Below are positions 7,140-15,100 of a stretch of DNA of 36,397 nucleotides, piece after piece (position 1 is the stretch's first letter; the number at the start of each line of letters is the position of its first letter). Below the pieces are notes generated by a model. That model was not told where the DNA came from and searched no databases. It saw only the letters and a list, made by a program, of their open reading frames with translations. The position numbers were made by a program, and so were the translations under genes. The stretch comes from an uncultured Lachnospiraceae bacterium (GTDB lineage Bacteria > Bacillota > Clostridia > Lachnospirales > Lachnospiraceae): NCBI GenBank assembly GCA_947650005.1, contig CANSTU010000034.1, forward strand, positions 1-36,397, read 5' to 3'.

Positions 7140-8507
7140 TTAGGAAAGGCGCCTGAAACAGGAGAGAAAGAAGCCGTCCGTCTCGAAAAATCCCGGCAAA
7201 AGCTGGCACATTCCTTCCCCCTCCTGCCCGGCCATTATCTCTTCAGGCAGCCTGCCCTTCAGGGAAACCGGTGCGAAAGGAAACGTACCGGAAAACCATT
7301 CCGCCATCCTCTCGTTTTCTTCCCGGTTAATTGTGCAGGTGCTATAGACCAGGATTCCTCCGGGTTTGACGTATTCCCAAACGGTTTCCAGGATCTTTCT
7401 CTGCAATGCCGCCACTTCCTTAAGGCTCTCTGGAGACACCCTGTATTTGATATCCGCCTTCCTTCCGATCACTCCCAGGCCGGAGCAGGGCAGGTCCGCC
7501 AGAAGCACGTCCGCCGTCCCTGTCATGGCAGGATCCCGCATTGTGGCATCCCAGACTCGCACCTCCAGATTGGACAGCCCCATTCTATCCGCATTCTCCC
7601 TTATGTATGCGGCCTTTTTCTCCGACACATCCCGGGCCTGTACGATACCGCGCCCGACCAGGCACTCCGCTGCATGGACGGCCTTGCCTCCGGGCGCGGC
7701 ACATACGTCCAAGACCAGAATATTTTTCTCTACGCCTCCCCCAAGGCCGGCACATTCCGCCACCAACATGCTGCTCACATCCTGCACAGCGAATTTTCCC
7801 TCCGCAAATCCCGGCAGCTGAGCCACATTTCCCACTCGTTTTAACAGATAGGCATATGAAAGGAGCGGATGACGCCTGGGATCGGCGCCTGCTTTCCCGA
7901 GTTCGTCCAGAACCGTTCTTTTCTCTTCTTCCGTCATCCGTGGAGAAATACGGACAGCCACAGGCCGCTCTTCCAAGAGTCCCTGCAGCATCCGTTCCGT
8001 TTTCTCCGTCCCATAGTCGGATGCCCACATCCGAACGATCCATTCAGGCATGGAATAGTACACAGACAGATATCGAAAAGGTTCTTTTTTCCGGTCCGGC
8101 CAGGGAATTTGATCTTTCCGGCAAGAAAGGCTGCGCAGTACGCCGTTCACAAAGCCCTTCAGAGGCTGGAAATGCCTTCTTGCCGCCAACTTTACCGCTT
8201 CATTGCAGGCCGCCGCATCAGGTACTCCCTCCATAAAAAGGATCTGAAACGCTCCCATCCGAAGCACATTCCGAATGAGCGGCTTCATCCTGCGTACCGG
8301 GACGCTGGAAAAGAAATCCAATACATAGTCCAGCTGGATCCGACGTTCCGTCACCCCCTGCGTAAGCCGCTTGGCAAAGGCCTTCTCCCGTTCTTCCAGA
8401 TAATCGTATTTATTCAGCACATCCCGAAGGAGCAGATTTTCATATCCCCCGCCCCGCTCCGTTTCCAGAAGCATATCCAGAACCAGTTCCCTTGCGCTTA
8501 TACCCAT
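7140..8507 (-). CDS. rsmB: 16S rRNA m5C967 methyltransferase RsmB
   Basis: RsmB methylates cytosine 967 of 16S rRNA with S-adenosylmethionine. The 455-residue protein has an N-terminal NusB-like helical domain (ARELVLDMLLETERGGGYEN) and a C-terminal Rossmann methyltransferase domain with the SAM loop DVCAAPGGKAVHAAE, the PCSGLGVIGRKADIKYR motif and the catalytic cysteine in YSTCTINREENE. The ATG at 8507 is chosen because MGISARELVLDML matches the family N-terminus and GAAAGGG lies just upstream; the open frame extends further to 8645 without family resemblance. It lies between the zinc peptidase and rlmN, as in other Clostridia. Confidence 0.95.
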   Translation of the reverse strand: MGISARELVLDMLLETERGGGYENLLLRDVLNKYDYLEEREKAFAKRLTQGVTERRIQLDYVLDFFSSVPVRRMKPLIRNVLRMGAFQILFMEGVPDAAACNEAVKLAARRHFQPLKGFVNGVLRSLSCRKDQIPWPDRKKEPFRYLSVYYSMPEWIVRMWASDYGTEKTERMLQGLLEERPVAVRISPRMTEEEKRTVLDELGKAGADPRRHPLLSYAYLLKRVGNVAQLPGFAEGKFAVQDVSSMLVAECAGLGGGVEKNILVLDVCAAPGGKAVHAAECLVGRGIVQARDVSEKKAAYIRENADRMGLSNLEVRVWDATMRDPAMTGTADVLLADLPCSGLGVIGRKADIKYRVSPESLKEVAALQRKILETVWEYVKPGGILVYSTCTINREENERMAEWFSGTFPFAPVSLKGRLPEEIMAGQEGEGMCQLLPGFFETDGFFLSCFRRLS

Positions 8508-8530
8508 TTTAACCCTTTCATGCCACGTCC

Positions 8531-8573
8531 TGCGCGGCCGCGCAATGCGAAATCCGCGCGGCCGACTTCGCAT
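8531..8573. repeat. Palindromes upstream of rsmB
   Basis: A perfect 14-bp palindrome TGCGCGGCCGCGCA (8531-8544) is followed by an inverted repeat ATGCGAA / TTCGCAT (8545-8551 and 8567-8573) enclosing a second GCGCGGCCG. It lies 24 nt upstream of the rsmB start. It may be a diverged relative of the hairpin leaders or a short palindromic repeat. Confidence 0.55.
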
Positions 8574-8679
8574 CTGCAATCCAGATTCTATTCTTGCAAC
8601 CCCCTGCATTGGTGACAAAACCCTTTTTTTCAGGCATCTCCCCAACTTGGAAACAGGCTTAGACCCGCAAGACAGGAAA

Positions 8680-9384
8680 TCAATCCCTGTCGCTTCTTCC
8701 TCTGGTTAAGAGCAACAGCCGCAGAAGTTGCAGGATGGAAGACGCCGCCGCTGCCACATAGGTGAGGGCCGCCGCGGAAAGCACTTTTTTACACTGGCCC
8801 GTCTCCTGGGGGGTGAGAATCTGATAGCCCTCCAGCATTTTCAAGGCGCGGCCGGATGCGTCGAATTCCACGGGAAGGGTCACCACCTGGAAGAGCACCG
8901 CCAGGGAAAAGACCCAGACACCGATCATGGCTAAAGACTCTGTAAGCCCCAGGAAAATGCCCAGCACCACCATGGGCAGGCCCAGTCTGGAACCGATATT
9001 GGCCGCAGGCACCAGTGCGCTTCGCAGCTTCAACGGGCCATAGCTCTCCTTGTCCTGTACCGCATGGCCGCATTCATGGGCTGCCACGCCGATGGCCGCT
9101 ACGCTCCCGGAGGCAAAGGTGGCATCCGACAGCCGCAGGACTTTGGAAGACGGGTCATAATGATCCGTCAGGTTTCCGCCCACATGCTCGATCTTTACGT
9201 TGGATAATCCATTATAATCCAGGATTCTCCTGGCAGCCTCCGCCCCTGTCATTCCTGTCATGCTGCGGACCTTAGCATATTTATTGAAGGTGGAATTCAC
9301 CCGGCTGCTGGCCCATATGGAAAGCACCGCGCCGATGATGACCAGTATATAAGTGGGGTCAAAATAGTATCCGTAACCTAACAT
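8680..9384 (-). CDS. Membrane zinc metallopeptidase, YugP family
   Basis: The 234-residue membrane protein has an N-terminal helix (YILVIIGAVLSIWAS), the family signature RVNSTFNKYAKVRSMTGMTG, the zinc site AAHECGHAVQ (HExxH), and three further helices, two after the zinc site (about 110-165) and one near the C-terminus. The family (Zn_peptidase_2, B. subtilis YugP) is widespread in Firmicutes, but its substrate is not established. The start codon overlaps the fmt stop by seven bases and AGGAG lies upstream, so it is co-translated with fmt. Its position between fmt and rsmB is the usual one. Confidence 0.92.
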   Translation of the reverse strand: MLGYGYYFDPTYILVIIGAVLSIWASSRVNSTFNKYAKVRSMTGMTGAEAARRILDYNGLSNVKIEHVGGNLTDHYDPSSKVLRLSDATFASGSVAAIGVAAHECGHAVQDKESYGPLKLRSALVPAANIGSRLGLPMVVLGIFLGLTESLAMIGVWVFSLAVLFQVVTLPVEFDASGRALKMLEGYQILTPQETGQCKKVLSAAALTYVAAAASSILQLLRLLLLTRGRSDRD

Positions 9385-10310
9385 CCCAATCTCTCTCCTT
9401 TTTCCATCCGATATCCCAGCAGAAAATCTTTCACCGCCATCTGCTTCTTTCCTTCTATCTGAACCCGGATTACTTTCAGAAGCCCGTTTCCCGTATTCAC
9501 ATAAACGGCTTCCTTTTCCACCCGGCTCACGCTGCCTGGGCTGCCGTCCGCCTCTTCTCCCGGCACGCAGGCCTCCCAGATCTTCAACGTCTTTCCTTTA
9601 TAAGAAGTATACGCACTCGGCCAAGGATTTAACCCCCTGATCAGCCTCTGGATCTGTTCCGCCGAACTGGAAAAGTCGATCAGCCCCATTTTCTTATCGA
9701 TCATGGAGGCATAGCAGCTGCCTGCTTCCGGCTGGGGTGTGGCTTTTGCCGTCCCCTTTTCGATGGCATCCAGCGCGGGCACGATCAGGGCAGCGCCCGC
9801 TTCTGCCAGTTTATCCTGGAGGGTAGCAGCGGTATCCTGCAAATCGATGGGCACTTCTTTCTTAAAAAGCATGTCCCCAGTATCTATTCCCTCGTCCATC
9901 TGCATGATGGTAACTCCGGTTACCGCCTCGCCATTCAGAATGGCCCACTGGATGGGAGCCGACCCTCTGTACTTTGGCAGGAGAGACGCATGGATATTCA
10001 CACAGCCATAGATCGGCAGCTGCAAGATTTCGCGGGATAGGATCTGCCCGAAAGCCGCCACCACGAAGATGTCGGCCCCATAGGAAGCCAGCCTCTCCAC
10101 AGCCTCCGGCCGTTTCACCCGTTCCGGCTGGAATACTTCGATCCCCTTTTCCACAGCAAATGCCTTCACCGGCGACATCTGAAGCGCCTTGCCCCTGCCC
10201 TTCGGCTTGTCCGGCTGGGTCACAACTGCCCGGATCTCATGTCCCGCTTCCCATAAGGAACGCAGAGCCCCCACAGCGAAATCGGGGGTTCCCATAAATA
10301 CTATCCTCAT
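9378..10310 (-). CDS. fmt: Methionyl-tRNA formyltransferase
   Basis: Fmt transfers a formyl group from 10-formyltetrahydrofolate to initiator methionyl-tRNA. The 310-residue protein begins MRIVFMGTPDFAV and has the catalytic region NIHASLLPKYRGSAPIQWAI with the expected asparagine and histidine, followed by DEGIDTGD, and a C-terminal tRNA-binding OB domain. The start at 10310 is preferred over the in-frame ATG at 10322, which lies in the hairpin leader block. It forms the expected def-fmt pair, with the deformylase 176 bp upstream. Confidence 0.96.
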   Translation of the reverse strand: MRIVFMGTPDFAVGALRSLWEAGHEIRAVVTQPDKPKGRGKALQMSPVKAFAVEKGIEVFQPERVKRPEAVERLASYGADIFVVAAFGQILSREILQLPIYGCVNIHASLLPKYRGSAPIQWAILNGEAVTGVTIMQMDEGIDTGDMLFKKEVPIDLQDTAATLQDKLAEAGAALIVPALDAIEKGTAKATPQPEAGSCYASMIDKKMGLIDFSSSAEQIQRLIRGLNPWPSAYTSYKGKTLKIWEACVPGEEADGSPGSVSRVEKEAVYVNTGNGLLKVIRVQIEGKKQMAVKDFLLGYRMEKGERLGC

Positions 10311-10312
10311 TC

Positions 10313-10380
10313 TTGCTCCCATCTGCCCGCTTTATCGGGCCCTCAAACCAAGGAGGTTGAAAGCGCTTTTCTTTCAACCT
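10313..10380 (-). repeat. Hairpin leader element (two hairpins) before fmt
   Basis: Minus strand: AGGTTGAAAG / CTTTCAACCT, a perfect 10-bp stem (10354-10380); TGGTTTGAGG; GCCCG ATAAAG CGGGC (10325-10340); AGATGGGAGCAAGA; ATG. Compared with the phosphatase and rlmN copies, the first stem has A-U pairs changed to G-C on both arms (GGTT/AACC for GATT/AATC), a compensatory change. Confidence 0.8.
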
Positions 10381-10408
10381 TCCTCCTTCCCGCAGGCACG
10401 TCAATCTG

Positions 10409-10448
10409 CGCATCAGACGCAGGTTATCGCCGCAAAGCGTCGGATGCG
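10409..10448. repeat. Inverted repeat between def and fmt
   Basis: CGCATCAGACGC (10409-10420) and GCGTCGGATGCG (10437-10448) pair with one mismatch in 12 around a 16-nt loop. No T run follows on either strand, so it is not a standard terminator. It may stabilise or process the def-fmt message. Confidence 0.6.
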
Positions 10449-10454
10449 TTCAGC

Positions 10455-10493
10455 ATGAATAAAATCCTTTTATCACAAGCGGGTTTTATTCAT
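10455..10493 (-). terminator. Hairpin overlapping the def stop codon (possible terminator/attenuator)
   Basis: Minus strand ATGAATAAAACCC pairs with GGATTTTATTCAT (one mismatch in 13) with a 13-nt loop. The left arm includes the def TAA stop, and the right arm ends TTTTATTCAT. The AT-rich arms make termination possible but weak; read-through into fmt is likely. Confidence 0.4.
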
Positions 10494-10974
10494 ACTCCTC
10501 TTCATATTCTTCTTCCGCCACGTCCGTCAGCTCGCCTTCCACCTTCTCCACATACATGTGTCCGTCCAGATGGTCCACCTCATGGCAAATCGCCCTGGCC
10601 AAAAGCTCCGTCCCCTCCACTTCTATGGGCTGCATATCCCTGTCATAGGCTTTCACCTTCACATAATTCGGCCTGGTCACGGTACCGCTCTTCCCGGGCA
10701 GGCTCAGGCAGCCTTCCCCTCCGGTCTGTTCCCCGCTGGTTTCCATGATGCGGGGATTGACCAGCACGATCAGATCCTCCCCTGTCACGTCGATCACCAC
10801 GATCCGTTTCAGAACCCCTACCTGGGGAGCCGCCAGCCCCACGCCGTTCGCATCGTACATAGTATCAATCATATCGTCGATCAGTTCCCGCGTCCGGGGC
10901 GTCATTTCCTTTACTTCCTTACACGTTTTTTCCAATATGGGGTCTCCCATGAGCCTGATATTTCTGATTGCCAT
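10486..10974 (-). CDS. def: Peptide deformylase
   Basis: Def removes the formyl group from nascent N-terminal methionine. The 162-residue metalloenzyme has all three motifs: GVGLAAPQVG, EGCLSLPG and HEVDHLDG, which supply the metal-binding cysteine and two histidines. The short C-terminal tail is acidic (EEEYEEEYE). The ATG at 10974 follows GGAGGG at good spacing and gives the family N-terminus MAIRNIRLMGDP; the frame extends upstream without support. In related genomes def lies directly after priA; here three accessory genes separate them and def appears to have its own promoter. Confidence 0.96.
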   Translation of the reverse strand: MAIRNIRLMGDPILEKTCKEVKEMTPRTRELIDDMIDTMYDANGVGLAAPQVGVLKRIVVIDVTGEDLIVLVNPRIMETSGEQTGGEGCLSLPGKSGTVTRPNYVKVKAYDRDMQPIEVEGTELLARAICHEVDHLDGHMYVEKVEGELTDVAEEEYEEEYE

Positions 10975-10993
10975 TCCTATCCCTCCTGCATTT

Positions 10994-11102
10994 GGCATAC
11001 AAAATATGCCTCCGCTTTAATCCGTCCGTTTGTACTCCATGTACCGCCATTTAAGGGCTTCCTATCGAAATAATATATAATCATACCATAATCTAGGCCC
11101 AA
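10994..11102 (-). promoter_or_regulatory. Putative def promoter and leader hairpin
   Basis: On minus, an extended -10 TGGTATGAT (complement of 11080-11088) is just downstream of the accessory gene stop; TTGGGC (11097-11102) with a 17-nt gap to TATATA is an alternative reading. The leader has a 6-bp stem GGCATA TTTTG TATGCC (10994-11010) shortly before the GGAGGG ribosome-binding site. Confidence 0.45.
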
Positions 11103-11105
11103 TTT

Positions 11106-12107
11106 CTATCCCTTTCCGAAATCCTCTTCCATGATGTACTGCATCATATCCTGGGGAAGCATGGTATATCCTTTTGCCTTCAGCTGGGGAAGCTGTTGCG
11201 TATATTTGGTTTTTAGGGAAGACAGATAATAATCCTTATAATGATAATCTCTCAGCCTTTCCACTTGGCCGTCGCAATACTTCAGCGCTATCGTCTCCCT
11301 GGTCTTCCGGATCCTGCCCTCGATCTCCTCTATCCATTTTTCCATATCCGTTCTGGTTGAAACGGGAATCTGATCCTGAAATTTGTCATATTCCGTCCGC
11401 GCATCCTCAAGCTCCTTCTCATCCTTCTTTAAATACAGGCCCTTGCACCAGCCGGCGATTTTCCAGTCCAGATTGTCCGCCGCATCCGGAAACCGCGCCC
11501 GAAATGCCAGTTTCAGCTGTCCTTCCGCTATATTCCTATTGGTGGATGAATCATAAAACTCGAGGATCAGTCCCTCCCATTGGCGGATCAGCTCCTCCTT
11601 CTCATACGCCTGAGACAGCTCGTCCACCAACGTGGAGGCGAGGGAATACACTCTTTCCGCCAGTTTTTCCAGTGCCTCCACCGCAGGCTGGTAATCCTCG
11701 GCCTGTGTCGGCTCCTCCTTCTGTATCGCATTCCGAAGCCACTGCTGGGCGCGTCTACGCACATCCCCGGTGCCGCTCTCCTCGCTGACGTTATGGGCAA
11801 AATTCGTACGCAGATCCTGCACCAACGCCTGGCAGTCCTGCAGATTGCCGAATACGTCCCGGCATTTCCGGCCGAGGCTGCCTCCCAGCTTCCCGTCCAG
11901 CCTTTTCAGCCTGCCGATCAGCCCCGCATCCACCACGAATTTATACAGGTTTGCCACGCCCTTGAGAAATCTGCCGTCGTCTCCGAAAATCCGAACGCTG
12001 TCCGGCTCGTAATTGCACAGTAAAAACAGATGGGGCGCTATTCTTTCCTGCACCAGCGCGTTCAATTCCTCCGCGCCATCCCGGTAAAAAAGAAGGCTTC
12101 TGTTCAT
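11106..12107 (-). CDS. HEPN-motif protein, putative RNase partner of the SIR2-like/STAND gene
   Basis: I do not recognise a named family. The 333-residue soluble protein is predominantly helical and charged. Around residues 98-106 it has DLRTNFAHN, an R-x4-H motif (R100, H105) with the adjacent N, as in the active site of HEPN ribonucleases found in toxins and abortive-infection effectors. The C-terminal two thirds look coiled-coil rich (EKELEDARTEYDKF, WIEEIEGRIRKTRETIA). The ATG overlaps the upstream STAND gene stop (ATGA), and GGAGGG inside that gene's last codons serves as ribosome-binding site, so the two are translationally coupled. I infer an effector or regulator; a single motif is not proof of RNase activity. 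Confidence 0.6.
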   Translation of the reverse strand: MNRSLLFYRDGAEELNALVQERIAPHLFLLCNYEPDSVRIFGDDGRFLKGVANLYKFVVDAGLIGRLKRLDGKLGGSLGRKCRDVFGNLQDCQALVQDLRTNFAHNVSEESGTGDVRRRAQQWLRNAIQKEEPTQAEDYQPAVEALEKLAERVYSLASTLVDELSQAYEKEELIRQWEGLILEFYDSSTNRNIAEGQLKLAFRARFPDAADNLDWKIAGWCKGLYLKKDEKELEDARTEYDKFQDQIPVSTRTDMEKWIEEIEGRIRKTRETIALKYCDGQVERLRDYHYKDYYLSSLKTKYTQQLPQLKAKGYTMLPQDMMQYIMEEDFGKG

Positions 12108-15100
12108 GGTCTGCCCTCCAATCTCTTACGGCCCTCCGCCGTATACAGGGAAAATCCCATATAGCCGATGCCCATTTCCAGGCCGGGCAGATATTCGTTT
12201 TCCTCGGGCATTTTACGGTTTCCCAGGTTGTTTAAGAAGAAACGGACTCCCTTCTTATTGCCCAGGTACAGCGGAAGACCATCCACCTTAATGAAGCCCT
12301 TAAAGCGTTCCTTGGCGTCGATCACCTTGCCCGCGTACGCGGCCGGAGCGCCGTCTGACGTACAGATCATATATGGAACCCGCATCCGCGGCGTGGCGTA
12401 AAAGGCCTCCTCATTCAGGTTAACCAGCATATCTGCGGCCTCCCGATAGTCCCCCGCAAGCTGCACCACGGACAGGGCATGGATCAGGACGACGATGGGA
12501 CGCCTGTTGGAATTGGTGCATGCCTCATAGAGACAGCAGATCCTTCTGATATCCTCCCACTGCCCGCGATCCAGCCTGGTCATCCGGCGTTCCTGCCCGC
12601 GGTCGGACAGGGGTCTCCTGTTATAGCACATCCAGGCCACCCGGAGCAGTAGATACAGAGCATGGGAATTCCTCTCCATGCACTCCGCATACTCCTTTTT
12701 GCTGAGGAAATCATAAATCTCCTGGCATTTCTCCAGCTGTTCGACAGACAATTCGGCCGTCTCGTCCTCCAGATCCCTTCCCGCCTGGTTCAATCCGCCC
12801 AACTCCAGCTCCTGCTGCGCCACAAAAGTGATGGCGGAGGCGTTGTTCTGCTCCAGCATAGTCTGGAACAGACCGGCAAAGGAAGCGCTGCAGCTTCCGT
12901 CCAAAATGCTGCGGATACCGACCCGAACGGCGCTGCCATACTGCCGGATACGCGTTAAATGCTGGCCAAGCTCGTCCACGCCGGCTGGCCCCCGATCTTG
13001 GATATCGGCGCTCAACGCATCGTCCACATACATCATTATCTCGCTCAGCAGAGCGATCTTTTTCTCTTCCCCGTCCGCATCCTGATATTCCTTTTCAAAT
13101 AGATCAAACAGGGCATTATAAATATATCCGTTGAGCGGGTCGCTGTTGAGCGCCTTCGTCAGCATCTGGTACATGGGACGGTAAGGCAGCGGATTGTAAA
13201 TCGAACAGTCGACCCTCGGCTCCAGCTCTTTTTTCCGGCACAGGCGGAAATACTCGTTCAGAATCTTTTCCAGGCTCATGTTGCAGCGGCACAGCTCCAC
13301 GGTCAGGGAATTGATCTGGGAGGCTACCTGACGCCTGCAGTTATAATCCACATCGGAGCGCTCCAGCATATCGATATTGGCATTGGCCAGATCCACCGCC
13401 TTTTTCAGCTGTTTCAGTCTGGTATAATAGGTTTCCTCGGTGAAAATAGCGTCGTACACATCCCAGCATTCCAATCCCCCCAGTTCGTTTTCGCTGGCAG
13501 AACGGCCGTGCACGATCCTGGACCAATTGTTACCGAAATATTCCCGCAGGAACGTAATTTCAATGGATGCAAAGCTGGCATCCGTATCCTCCATCCCGAT
13601 TTCTTCCCGCATATAGGTCAGCTTATCGATCATTTGATCCATATTTTTTAGCAGCAGGTTGTGTTCCGTATCCCCCTGATCCTGAAACTTCTCATAATCC
13701 GAGTTCGGGCCCAGGATCCGGATGAGCCGCTGCAGCGTCCTTTTCAGGAACGGATCCTGGGATCCGTACTGCCTGTAGCTGTAGATGTAGTAATCCAACA
13801 TCTGCAGAACCATACCGATGGTCTTATCCGGCTCGCTGATATAATTTTTCAGGTGGATTTCCGCCTCCCTGGCGCTTCGGTAATAGAAGCAGAACTCGCC
13901 TTCCTCGTTTTCCCGATAGAAAATCCACGGGATAGAAGATGTCACGATCTTGAACAGCTCCCGCTTGCTGTCCGAGTAGAAAAGCTCGGCCTGTCCGGCA
14001 TTCCCCTCGTACAGCAGATAGAGCGCCAAGGACACCGGCGTATCCAGCTTAAAACGGCTGAAAAGCGCGACGCAGTCGTTTAACCGGCCCAGGTTTTTCA
14101 AAGCCTGATCCTCTTTTTCCTCCGCAGCCTCCTCCGGCCCATCCAGGGTGATTCCGGCCTCCTGTAATGCCTTCTGTATGGGAGTGAGCGCCTTTTCCTG
14201 CGTTTTATCCGCACTCTCCCCCATATAACCCTTCATCTGTTCCTGGACATAGCGGAAGACGATCCGCTGCTCATCGCCCAGTCCCTGCTCCAGGGGCGGC
14301 TGCAGCGCCACGATCAGTTCATAGAAATAGTCAAACAGGCTCGCATCCGGCATATTTTTCAGTTTTTCCCACTTCCTTTTGATGTGGGAGGAATTTTGCG
14401 GACAATATTTCCTTATATTATTCATCAATTCATATTCTTCGCGGCCGTTGATCCAGCGGTTGCTGTTGACAAAATAACAGCCATTGTAATAGGATACTGC
14501 AGCCGGAACACCGTCTGAGCTCTCCCGAAATCCCGTCTCTTTCTCCCAGACATATCGGCGCACCTCGTCCTGACGGGCCTTTTCCAGGGCCAGGCTGCGG
14601 TACGCGCTGCACACTAGGATGAAGCGGCGCCCCCTGTTGTCCAGCTGTCTGGCGATGTTTTTCGCGTTCTTCTCGATATTGTGATAGGCAGAGCCGTCCC
14701 AGATCACCAAAATGCGCGTATCCGGCGTATCCGCTTTTCCCGCGGTCTCGATCGTCTGCATCATATTGTCCAGCTCTTCCAGATCCTCATTGATATTCAA
14801 TTCCTTCTTGGTAATAAAAATGACCGGATTGATCTTCTTCTGGAAGATCCGATAGGCCAGGGCCCCCAGCACGATACTCTTGCTGCTTCCCGGATCCCCG
14901 TTTAAAATGATCGGCGTGGCATATCCGTAGCCGGCCATTTCCTTTCCGTCCAGGATGTTACTGACCAGCTCCGTCAGGATTTCCCCGTACTTCCTTTTCA
15001 GGTAGAATTCCGACTGGGGCAGGTAGCCGTACCACTGCGGGCCGTAGACCGCGGTTCTCGTCAGGAAATTGGCGAACCATCTCGCCTGCTGAATCCTCCC

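Noticed and set aside
8508-8645. N-terminal extension of rsmB
   Set aside because: Arg-rich sequence over palindromes, no family match; the start at 8507 gives the NusB-like N-terminus.
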